Shown: one piece after another, positions 1 to 7,275 of the stretch
How the letters are laid out: each line of letters begins with the position of its first letter
Numbering within the stretch: the first letter of the stretch is position 1
Origin: Flavobacterium sp.
GTDB lineage: Bacteria > Bacteroidota > Bacteroidia > Flavobacteriales > Flavobacteriaceae
DNA: 48,147 nucleotides
Direction: 5' to 3'
NCBI GenBank assembly: GCA_030591585.1
Contig: JAUVAS010000011.1
Coordinates: forward strand, 1 to 48,147
The notes under the pieces: generated by a model
What the model saw: only the letters and a program-made list of their open reading frames with translations
What the model was told of the DNA's origin: nothing
Database searches by the model: none
Translations under genes and position numbers: made by a program

Positions 1-21
1 TAATTTGTTCTAATTTAATCG

Positions 22-109
22 CAGAGAGGAAGGGATTCGAACCCTCGATACGCTTGTGGCGTATACACACTTTCCAGGCGTGCGCCTTCGACCACTCGGC
101 CACCTCTCT
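22..109 (-). tRNA. tRNA-Ser (anticodon GGA)
   Basis: Read on the minus strand, the segment folds as an 88-nt class II tRNA. The 7-bp acceptor stem AGAGAGG (109-103) pairs with CCTCTCT (29-23), and the discriminator base is G, as usual for serine. The anticodon loop CTGGAAA carries GGA, which reads UCC. A long variable arm follows, and the T-loop GGTTCGAATCC is canonical. CCA is not encoded. It lies downstream of ansA in the same orientation. Confidence 0.96.
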
Positions 110-195
110 AAATTGTCACTATTTTAATAAAAATGCCAAATGGTTTGCCAAATAACAAAAAAAAAACAGTTTGATGAAATATTTAGCAAGTTAAT

Positions 196-1224
196 TTATT
201 TCATTTCTCCGCATAAAGGTGTTTCGAATATGGTTTTGAAGCTGTTAGCAGAAATATTTTTTCCCAACATAAACATCAATTTTGCTAAAGCAGCTTCTGT
301 TGTGATGTCTTTTCCTGAAATAACTCCAATTTTATTAAGCTTTTTATTTACACTATAAATACCCATATTTACACTTCCGCCAGAACATTGTGTAACATTC
401 ACTACTGGAATATCTCTTTCTATTATTATTTTTAAAGCTTTTATAAACCAATCCTTATCGGTTAAGTTTCCGCTACCATAGCTCTCAATAATCACTCCTT
501 TCATATTAGGATAGGAAAATAAGTGATTAATAATTTCTTTAGTAATCCCTGGAAACATTTTTACCAATACTATATCTGAAATCATATTTTTATAAACTCG
601 TAGCTTTTTTCTTCTATTTGGTTTTAATAATGCTTGTTTGTTAATGGATAAATTAACTCCACTTATTACCAAAGGAGGGTAATTTAAAGAAGCAAACGCT
701 TCAAAATGTTCGGCATTTATTTTAGTAGTACGGTTTGCTCTATATAACTTGTATTCAAAATACAAACAAACTTCAGTAATTGAAGGCTTTCCATTATTAC
801 AAAGTGAAGCAATCTGAATGGATGTAATTAAATTTTCTTTTGCATCTGTTCGTAAATCTCCAATGGGTAATTGTGAGCCTGTAAAAATTACGGGCTTTGC
901 AAGATTCTCTAACATAAAACTTAAAGCGGAAGCAGTATATGACATGGTATCGCTACCGTGAAGAATCACAAAGCCATCAAAGACGTTGTAATTTTTTTCA
1001 ATTACAGAAACCAATTCAACCCAATGGTTTGGGTTCATATTAGAACTGTCTATAGGTTCCTCAAAACTTTTGGTTGCAATATTACATTCTAAAAGGTTTA
1101 ACTCGGGAATATATGTTAACAATTCATCGAAATTAAAATTCTGTAAAGTACCCGTTTCAGAATCCTTTATCATTCCAATAGTTCCTCCTGTATATATAAG
1201 GAGTATGTTAGGCTCTTTTTTCAT
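196..1224 (-). CDS. ansA: Type I (cytoplasmic) L-asparaginase
   Basis: Hydrolyses L-asparagine to aspartate and ammonia. The 342-residue length and absence of a signal peptide fit the cytoplasmic type I enzyme. The N-terminal motif YTGGTIGM supplies the nucleophile Thr15. The second motif, HGSDTM (89-94), supplies Asp92 and has Ser91 where many relatives have Thr. Lys129 lies in RTDAKEN, the third catalytic block. The gene follows the TatD-family gene by only 12 nt, so the two are probably co-transcribed. The tRNA-Ser lies about 85 nt further downstream. Family assignment is secure; specificity for Asn rather than Gln is inferred from the family. Confidence 0.95.
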   Translation of the reverse strand: MKKEPNILLIYTGGTIGMIKDSETGTLQNFNFDELLTYIPELNLLECNIATKSFEEPIDSSNMNPNHWVELVSVIEKNYNVFDGFVILHGSDTMSYTASALSFMLENLAKPVIFTGSQLPIGDLRTDAKENLITSIQIASLCNNGKPSITEVCLYFEYKLYRANRTTKINAEHFEAFASLNYPPLVISGVNLSINKQALLKPNRRKKLRVYKNMISDIVLVKMFPGITKEIINHLFSYPNMKGVIIESYGSGNLTDKDWFIKALKIIIERDIPVVNVTQCSGGSVNMGIYSVNKKLNKIGVISGKDITTEAALAKLMFMLGKNISANSFKTIFETPLCGEMK

Positions 1225-1236
1225 TCTTTAATTATT

Positions 1237-2001
1237 TTAAATCCCAAAAACATCTTTTGAATTTTGTGTCGTTATCCTTGCTACTTCGCTTTCAGAAATC
1301 TTATAAACTTCGGCTACCTTTTTACAAACTAAAGACACATAACTGCTCTCATTCCGTTTTCCTCTATAAGGAACGGGAGAAAGATATGGTGAATCGGTTT
1401 CTAAAACGATATGCTTTAGATTAATATTATTTAGAAACTGATCAATTTTTCCATTCTTAAAAGTTACAACGCCTCCAATGCCCAACTTCATATTGTATAA
1501 AATTGCTTGTTGTGCTTGTTCTTCGGTTCCTGTAAAACAATGAAAAATTCCGAATAAACCTTCTCCTTTTTCAGCTTCTAACACTTCGAATACCTCATCA
1601 AATGCGTCTCTACAATGAATTATAATTGGTAAATTGTATTTTTTTGCTAATTGTATCTGTTCTCGAAAAGCTTTTTTCTGAATTTCTAGAGTACTCGTAT
1701 CCCAATACAAATCTATCCCGATCTCGCCTACAGCATAAAAACTTCTTTTTTCAAACTGCTCCTTAACATGGGCAAGTTCCTCTTTATAGTTCTCTTTAAC
1801 CGAAGTAGGGTGTAAACCCATCATTAAAAAAACATGGGTTGGATACTCTTTCTCTAACGCATACATTGCTTCTGTAAAACCTGAATCTATCGCTGGAATA
1901 AAAAATCGGCTCACTCCAGCTTCTAGGGCTCGTTGTATCATTTTATCTCTGTCCTCAGCAAATGCTTCACTATATAAATGGGTGTGTGTATCTGTTAACA
2001 T
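1237..2001 (-). CDS. TatD family metal-dependent hydrolase (DNase)
   Basis: 254 residues, the standard length for TatD/YcfH amidohydrolase-fold enzymes, which act as 3'-5' exonucleases or DNases with divalent metals. Visible metal-site motifs, in order: DTHTHL (4-9), GEIGID, IIIHCRDA, FHCFTG and ETDSPYLSP near residues 200-210. There is no signal peptide. It is the first gene of a probable two-gene unit with ansA. A promoter-like TAGCTTTG lies only 5 nt before the ATG, so the message may be leaderless. Which TatD paralogue (tatD, ycfH or yjjV) it matches cannot be decided from motifs alone. Confidence 0.93.
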   Translation of the reverse strand: MLTDTHTHLYSEAFAEDRDKMIQRALEAGVSRFFIPAIDSGFTEAMYALEKEYPTHVFLMMGLHPTSVKENYKEELAHVKEQFEKRSFYAVGEIGIDLYWDTSTLEIQKKAFREQIQLAKKYNLPIIIHCRDAFDEVFEVLEAEKGEGLFGIFHCFTGTEEQAQQAILYNMKLGIGGVVTFKNGKIDQFLNNINLKHIVLETDSPYLSPVPYRGKRNESSYVSLVCKKVAEVYKISESEVARITTQNSKDVFGI

Positions 2002-2006
2002 AATTG

Positions 2007-2014
2007 CAAAGCTA
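2007..2014 (-). promoter_or_regulatory. Candidate -7 promoter element for the TatD-family gene
   Basis: On the minus strand this reads TAGCTTTG, an exact match to the Bacteroidota sigma-ABfr -7 consensus TAnnTTTG. It ends 5 nt before the start codon at 2001, so the transcript would begin at or next to the ATG. No good -33 TTTG lies at the usual spacing. Confidence 0.5.
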
Positions 2015-2068
2015 CATTATTGTTGCAAATCATAATTAGGATGTTCCTTATATTTACCAAAAAACTGA

Positions 2069-2503
2069 ATGCAATTACGCGATCTTCTTGAAAAAAAAGG
2101 ATTTTATAGAATTCCATTAAAAAAATTAAAATCTGGACATTATAGATTTTCAGCTAAAATAAACTCTGTTTCTGGTGATTTTATATTAGATACTGGTGCT
2201 TCTACAAGTTGTATCGGGTTTGATAGTATTACCTGTTTTTTTCTGAAAAGTGAACCTAGTAAAATAAAAGCTGCGGGTGCAGGAGCTATAAATATGAAGA
2301 CTAAATTGGCAAGAAATAATAATATTACTATTGGCTCTTGGAATCTTGCTAATATAGATTTTGTGTTATTTGATTTATCTCACGTAAACGAAGCGCTACA
2401 GCAAGTTGAAGAAAATTCTATTCATGGAATAATTGGCGCCGATTTTTTAAAGCAAACACGTGCTGTAATTGATTACGGAAGAAATTGTTTTTACGTAAAA
2501 TAG
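2069..2503 (+). CDS. Retropepsin-like (clan AA) aspartic protease
   Basis: A 144-residue single-domain protein. The catalytic motif FILDTGAST is at 38-46 with Asp41. A later HGIIGADFL block is the hydrophobic-hydrophobic-Gly flap/psi motif typical of retropepsin folds. A single domain this short should act as a homodimer, as retroviral proteases do. No signal peptide or membrane segment is seen, so it is probably cytoplasmic. It is transcribed divergently from the TatD-family gene, and its substrate is unknown. Such stand-alone clan AA proteins are common in Flavobacteriia and mostly uncharacterised. Confidence 0.8.
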   Translation: MQLRDLLEKKGFYRIPLKKLKSGHYRFSAKINSVSGDFILDTGASTSCIGFDSITCFFLKSEPSKIKAAGAGAINMKTKLARNNNITIGSWNLANIDFVLFDLSHVNEALQQVEENSIHGIIGADFLKQTRAVIDYGRNCFYVK

Positions 2504-2575
2504 AATTTTTGTTTTTTACATACTTTCTCTCCTTTTTTTTAGTAATTTTATAGTCTCCCTACAAACCTATCTATC

Positions 2576-4588
2576 TTGAAGAGTATCTTAGCTATTATTA
2601 CTTTTATATGTGTGTTTCCGTTTTCTGGAATTTCACAAGATATTCAATATTATAGGTCTATTGCAGACACTACACACGATCCATTACTAAAACTGGAAGC
2701 AATAGATTCTGTGTTATCAAAATCTTTCAGAAAAGACAATGACACCTTTATTGTATTCAGTATTCAATTTATAAATTTAGCCAAAGAAATTGATAGTATT
2801 GAACTTGCTGCTAAAAAGGCGATGAACCTACAATATGTGCTAACAAATAATGAAAATGACCCTCGAAAAGCAATTACTGTTATAGATGAAGTATTGGCTC
2901 ATAAATACAAAATCAAAGATAGTTTCTTACTGGGTGGGTTATATTTAAAAAGAGGCGGTGCTAATTATAGGTTAGATTTAAATAAAGCGATTGAAGACTA
3001 TACACTTGCACTAAATAATTTTTCTAGAAAAGATTCTATTTATGTAGCAGATGCATACCTTTTTAGAGGTCAAGCTTATTCTAACCTTGGTAAATTTGTT
3101 CCTGCGGGAGAAGATTTCAAAAAAGCATATACCTATTACGAAAACCTAAAGGATTACGAGTATATGCTATTTGCACATCAAGGGAATATAACGATGTATA
3201 GTAGGAATGGTTTCTATGATAAATCCAAACAAGAGCGAGATATATTAATCAATAAATTAATTGATTTAAACCTAGACGAACACCTTTCTGTTTCCTATTA
3301 TAACCAATCTGTAGATTATAAAAAAAAAGGGAATACAAAATTACAATTACACTATTTATTAAAAGCTGAAGATGTTGTTGATCGTAATAAAGATTTAAGT
3401 AATCATTTAAATTACCTGTTAATTCATAGTAAACTAGCCGAATTTTATTGTAACGATTATGAAATTATAAAAGCGGAGAAACAAATTATTTTAATAGATT
3501 CTTTTTTTGTAAATATTAAAGGTGATCATCTTGCAGAGTCATATTATTATGGCGCGAAAGCTGTTTATAGTGAGTCACTGGGAGAATACGAAAAAGCGCT
3601 AGATTATGCTCAAAAAAAGATTGAAATAGTAGACTCCCTCAAGCACGAAGAAGACAAAATGGAATCTCTTTTACTATTATCGAGTATTTATACTCATCTT
3701 GGTGATTATAAAGAAAGTTTAGAGAATAAAAACAACTATTATGCAATTAAAGATTCTATTTTCAATCAAAGTTCTGCAAACTCATTAGCATATTACCAAA
3801 CCTTATATGAAACAGAGAAAAAAGAAAAAGAATTAGTTGAAAAAAACTCTAACATACAGCTTTTAGAAAAAGACAATGAATCTTTTAAAAAACTATCAAT
3901 AATAATAGGCTTTGCGTTGGTATTATTTTTTAGTGTTATCTTATTATATCGCAATCAAAGAAATTTAAAAAGTAAAAAAATACTTCAAGAAAAATTTAGT
4001 CAGGATTTGTTACAATCTCAAGAAAATGAGCGTAAACGAGTTTCGAAAGATTTACACGATGGTCTTGGACAAAAACTATTGATAATCAAAAACAAACTTA
4101 TTAATTCTGAAAACAATGCAACAAAAGAATTAGTAGAAGAAACCATAGAAGAAGTACGATCAATCTCTAGAGATTTATACCCTTTTCAGCTTCAGGAATT
4201 AGGAATTACAAAAGCCATAGAATATACGATTACCCAAATTGACGAAAACACTTCCTTATTTATATCATCTGAAATCGAGAATATTGATAACCTTTTTACG
4301 AAAGAACAAGAGGTTAATATTTACCGAATTGTACAAGAAAGTTTAAGTAATATTATTAAACACGCCCAAGCTGAAGCTAGTAAAGTATCCATCGAAAAAA
4401 TGACTAATTCGATTCTTATTTCTATTAAAGACAACGGAATTGGTTATAATTTTTCTGAAAAATATAACGATTCAAAATCTTTAGGATTGAAAACTTTATT
4501 GGAAAGAACCAAATTTTTAAATGGACAAATGAAAGTGCATTCTAAAAAAGGAGATGGTACATTAATTGAATATACATTCCCTATATAA
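2576..4588 (+). CDS. TPR-containing sensor histidine kinase (HisKA_3/HATPase)
   Basis: 670 residues. Order: signal peptide (about 1-20), a sensor region of tetratricopeptide-type helical repeats (about 30-400), a charged coiled coil, one membrane helix (about 440-460), then a HisKA_3 domain with phospho-acceptor His near residue 497 in KDLHDGLGQ. A HATPase_c domain follows, with N-box VQESLSNIIKHA and G-box KDNGIGYNF. This is the NarL/DesK-like class that pairs with LuxR-type regulators. The only start that keeps the signal peptide is a TTG at 2576. The stop codon overlaps the response-regulator ATG by one base (TAATG), which indicates translational coupling. The signal sensed is not evident; TPR sensors probably bind a periplasmic protein or peptide. 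Confidence 0.93.
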   Translation: MKSILAIITFICVFPFSGISQDIQYYRSIADTTHDPLLKLEAIDSVLSKSFRKDNDTFIVFSIQFINLAKEIDSIELAAKKAMNLQYVLTNNENDPRKAITVIDEVLAHKYKIKDSFLLGGLYLKRGGANYRLDLNKAIEDYTLALNNFSRKDSIYVADAYLFRGQAYSNLGKFVPAGEDFKKAYTYYENLKDYEYMLFAHQGNITMYSRNGFYDKSKQERDILINKLIDLNLDEHLSVSYYNQSVDYKKKGNTKLQLHYLLKAEDVVDRNKDLSNHLNYLLIHSKLAEFYCNDYEIIKAEKQIILIDSFFVNIKGDHLAESYYYGAKAVYSESLGEYEKALDYAQKKIEIVDSLKHEEDKMESLLLLSSIYTHLGDYKESLENKNNYYAIKDSIFNQSSANSLAYYQTLYETEKKEKELVEKNSNIQLLEKDNESFKKLSIIIGFALVLFFSVILLYRNQRNLKSKKILQEKFSQDLLQSQENERKRVSKDLHDGLGQKLLIIKNKLINSENNATKELVEETIEEVRSISRDLYPFQLQELGITKAIEYTITQIDENTSLFISSEIENIDNLFTKEQEVNIYRIVQESLSNIIKHAQAEASKVSIEKMTNSILISIKDNGIGYNFSEKYNDSKSLGLKTLLERTKFLNGQMKVHSKKGDGTLIEYTFPI

Positions 4589-5220
4589 TGAAAAATCAAA
4601 CCATTATAACCGCAGATGATCATCCTCTTTTATTAAAGGGTTTGAATGATTTTTTATTAGAAAAAAAGTTTAATGTAATTGGCAGCGGAAACAATGGGCA
4701 AGAAGCCTATAACTTAATAGTTAAAGAAAAACCAGATATCGCAATTTTAGACATACAAATGCCTTATATGACAGGGTTAGATGTAGCCAAAGAGTGTAAG
4801 CTAAACAATATAAAAACAAAAATTATATTAATAACTTTTCATAAAGAAAAAGTCCTTTTTCAGAAAGCAAACGAACTTAATATTTTTGGGTACATCCTAA
4901 AAGAATTCGCTATAGAGGAAATAGAAACTTGTATTGAATCTGCTACCAATGGAGTTCCATACTTTAGCCCAAAAATTAAAGATTTATTAGGAATTAATCC
5001 TTATAAAGACTCATACCTTAACAATTTAACTCCTTCAGAAAAAAAGATTTTAAAACTTATCGCAAAAGATAAAACCAATAAAGAAATAGCATCTTTATTA
5101 TTTATTTCTTACAGAACTGTTGAAAAACATCGAAGTAATATTATCTCAAAATTAAACCTAGAACGAAAAACAAATAGCCTTCTTATTTGGGCAAAAGATA
5201 ATACCGACAAGCTTCTATAG
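4588..5220 (+). CDS. NarL/FixJ-family response regulator with LuxR HTH
   Basis: 210 residues. The receiver domain has acidic pair Asp10-Asp11 (TADDHP), phospho-acceptor Asp near 55 in ILDIQMP, the switch Thr in LITFHKE and the conserved Lys near 105 in YILKE. A LuxR/GerE helix-turn-helix occupies about 145-205 (LTPSEKKIL, then NKEIASLLF, TVEKHRSNI). It overlaps the upstream kinase gene by 1 nt and is its obvious partner. Target genes are not evident. The small membrane-protein gene just downstream is one possible target by position only. Confidence 0.94.
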   Translation: MKNQTIITADDHPLLLKGLNDFLLEKKFNVIGSGNNGQEAYNLIVKEKPDIAILDIQMPYMTGLDVAKECKLNNIKTKIILITFHKEKVLFQKANELNIFGYILKEFAIEEIETCIESATNGVPYFSPKIKDLLGINPYKDSYLNNLTPSEKKILKLIAKDKTNKEIASLLFISYRTVEKHRSNIISKLNLERKTNSLLIWAKDNTDKLL

Positions 5221-5294
5221 CACCTATTTTTAATTTTAAAAATTACGTGTTAACACTTATTTCTTTTTACATTTAGTTTTCAGACATTTACATA

Positions 5295-5432
5295 ATGAAA
5301 AGCGATGTAATTTTTAATGTAAGAGAAAAAGAGATTAAGAAAACTAAAACTAAAAAAGTGTTATTTATTTCTGCAATAGTTCTTGTTGTAGGTGTTGTGA
5401 TTTTAAATCTGTTGTCGTTTTTATTAGCATAG
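5295..5432 (+). CDS. Small single-pass membrane protein (45 aa)
   Basis: A short frame of 45 codons with an ATG start. The N-terminal half is hydrophilic and basic (about 1-21, rich in Lys and Glu). It is followed by one continuous hydrophobic helix (about 22-45) that runs to the C-terminus, ending FLLA. The charge pattern predicts the N-terminus in the cytoplasm. It follows the two-component system by 74 nt and is closed by a strong hairpin at 5465-5495, which supports its being a real transcription unit. No family is recognised. Moderate confidence, because short frames arise by chance, though the basic-tail-plus-TM layout is unlikely to be random. Confidence 0.6.
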   Translation: MKSDVIFNVREKEIKKTKTKKVLFISAIVLVVGVVILNLLSFLLA

Positions 5433-5464
5433 AGATTAAATCGTATGTTTTAAGTTAACTAACC

Positions 5465-5495
5465 AAAAAAACCCAGCTAGTCGCTGGGTTTTTTA
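5465..5495. terminator. Bidirectional rho-independent terminator
   Basis: A stem ACCCAGC (5471-5477) pairs with GCTGGGT (5483-5489) around a 5-nt loop. It is flanked by an A-run on the left and a T-run on the right, so it can terminate both the plus-strand small gene and the minus-strand sucB transcript that converge here. Confidence 0.9.
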
Positions 5496-5516
5496 TTATA
5501 TCTCCTTATTTTAAAG

Positions 5517-6728
5517 CTATAGTTCTAAGGTTTTTTTAACATCGTTATTCATTAAAAATTCTTGAGGATTTTCAAGAGCTTCTTTAACAGCTACTAAAAA
5601 TCCAACAGATTCACGCCCGTCAATTATTCTATGATCGTACGATAATGCCACGAACATAATAGGCCTAATTTCTACTTTCCCATTTATAGCAACTGGTCTT
5701 TCAACAATGTTGTGCATTCCTAAAATACCACTTTGCGGAGGGTTGATAATTGGGGTTGATAACATCGATCCAAAAACTCCTCCATTAGTAATGGTAAATG
5801 TACCTCCTGTCATTTCATCAACTGTAATTTGACCTTCTCTTGCAAGAATTGCCAATCGCTTTACCTCAGCTTCAACACCTCTAAAACTCAAGTTTTCAGC
5901 ATTTCTAATTACTGGAACCATCAACCCTTTTGGGCCCGAAACGGCAATTGAAATATCTTTAAAATCATGTTTTATCTGAAAATCTCCATCAATCATAGAA
6001 TTCACATCTGGGTACAATTCTAAAGCTCTTACCACCGCTAAAGTAAAAAACGACATAAAACCTAAGCCCACACCATGTTTTTCTTTAAACTCTTCTTTGT
6101 ATTGTTTTCTTAGCTCAAAAATTGGGGACATATCTACTTCGTTAAAAGTAGTTAGCATGGCTGTTTCGTTTTTAACCATTACTAAACGTTCAGCTACTTT
6201 TCTACGCAACATAGAAAGTTTTTTACGATTTGATCCTCGTTCTCCAGCTCCTAGAGTTCCCATAGATGGTACTGCTTTTACAGCATCCTCTTTTGTTACT
6301 CTTCCATCTTTTCCAGAACCTTTTATAGATTTAGAATCTATATTTTTTTCAGCTAATATCTTTTTTGCTGCTGGTGAAGCCGTTCCTTTTGCATACGTTT
6401 CGTTTGTGCTTTCTACAGGTTTCTCAACTTCTATTTTAGTCTCTTCTGGGACACTTCCAACTGAAGGCTGAGAACTTCCCACAGGTCGCTCCGCTTCCGT
6501 ATCTATCAAACAAACCACTGCTCCTACTGCTACAGCATCTCCTTCTGCTGCTTTTAGTGTGATAATCCCACTAGCTTCTGCAGGTAGTTCTAAGGTTGCT
6601 TTATCACTATCAACTTCAGCTATTGTCTGGTCTTTTTCTACCCAATCTCCATCTGCTACTAACCACTCCGCTATTTCAACTTCGGTGATGGATTCTCCTG
6701 GAGATGGAACTTTCATTTCTAATACCAT
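5517..6728 (-). CDS. sucB: 2-oxoglutarate dehydrogenase E2 (dihydrolipoyl succinyltransferase)
   Basis: Transfers the succinyl group to CoA in the TCA-cycle 2-oxoglutarate dehydrogenase complex. 403 residues with one lipoyl domain (1-78, lipoylated Lys43 in VDSDKAT), a Ser/Pro/Glu-rich linker, an E3/E1-binding domain (about 112-153) and the C-terminal catalytic core with the active site SYDHRIIDG (His366, Asp370). The single lipoyl domain and the pairing with an OGDH-type E1 favour SucB over the pyruvate enzyme. It lies in the same direction as sucA but is separated from it by an ORF6N-domain gene. The E3 (lpd) gene is not in the window. Confidence 0.96.
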   Translation of the reverse strand: MVLEMKVPSPGESITEVEIAEWLVADGDWVEKDQTIAEVDSDKATLELPAEASGIITLKAAEGDAVAVGAVVCLIDTEAERPVGSSQPSVGSVPEETKIEVEKPVESTNETYAKGTASPAAKKILAEKNIDSKSIKGSGKDGRVTKEDAVKAVPSMGTLGAGERGSNRKKLSMLRRKVAERLVMVKNETAMLTTFNEVDMSPIFELRKQYKEEFKEKHGVGLGFMSFFTLAVVRALELYPDVNSMIDGDFQIKHDFKDISIAVSGPKGLMVPVIRNAENLSFRGVEAEVKRLAILAREGQITVDEMTGGTFTITNGGVFGSMLSTPIINPPQSGILGMHNIVERPVAINGKVEIRPIMFVALSYDHRIIDGRESVGFLVAVKEALENPQEFLMNNDVKKTLEL

Positions 6729-6766
6729 AATCTTATTGTTTTCCTTTAAAAAGGTTTTTAATTTTC

Positions 6767-7273
6767 TTATTTGTACCCTATTTTTTTGCGGTCTTTCGGT
6801 TTTACTTCTTTCTTATCTTTCTGAAGTAAATAATTTAACGCATCATAAACATCTTTAAACTGTTTATTGTATTTACTTTCAATCTCTGCCATTTTTTTTG
6901 CCAACTCACTGTTTGTTAAAGCAAATTGTCTAATTACTACAAATGCTCGCATGATAGAAATATTAATAGCTACCGCTTTTTTACTTCGTAAAACACTAGA
7001 CAACATAGCAACTCCTTGCTCTGTAAACGCAAAAGGTTTAGCTGGAGAAAATTTTAAGTTTTTAGGAAGGTTATCACAGGTTGTGATAAGTTTAGACCAT
7101 TCTTCTTTTGTAAGTTGAAACATAAAATCATCCGGAAACCGTTCTAAATTTCTTCTAACTGCCTGTTTTAAAACCCTATTTTCAATATCATATAATTCAG
7201 CAAGGTCAAAATCAATCATTACTTTTTGATCTCTAATTTTGTGAATTTTATTTTCTATCTTTTGAAGATTCAT
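6767..7273 (-). CDS. ORF6N domain-containing DNA-binding protein
   Basis: 168 residues. The N-terminal 90 or so match the ORF6N pattern: [16 protein letters not shown], then [19 protein letters not shown], and later [15 protein letters not shown]. The C-terminal part is helical and charged ([13 protein letters not shown], then a Lys-rich tail). ORF6N is a putative DNA-binding domain best known from phages and mobile elements, and is also spread singly through Bacteroidota chromosomes. It begins 2 nt after the sucA stop and ends 38 nt before sucB, so it sits inside the sucA-sucB unit. No other phage genes are near. A regulatory role is possible but unproven. Confidence 0.9.
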   Translation of the reverse strand: MNLQKIENKIHKIRDQKVMIDFDLAELYDIENRVLKQAVRRNLERFPDDFMFQLTKEEWSKLITTCDNLPKNLKFSPAKPFAFTEQGVAMLSSVLRSKKAVAINISIMRAFVVIRQFALTNSELAKKMAEIESKYNKQFKDVYDALNYLLQKDKKEVKPKDRKKIGYK

Positions 7274-7275
7274 TT

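Noticed and set aside
5247-5256. GTGTTAACAC perfect palindrome as a regulator operator
   Set aside because: A single 10-bp AT-rich palindrome without a partner or known regulator is not enough for a feature; mentioned only as context.
6097-6471. Plus-strand open frame antisense to sucB
   Set aside because: Composition and residue pattern are those of a shadow of the sucB coding strand; no start context or domain.
6767-7273. Prophage or insertion element around the ORF6N gene
   Set aside because: No integrase, transposase, terminal repeats or other phage genes; only the single gene is supported.
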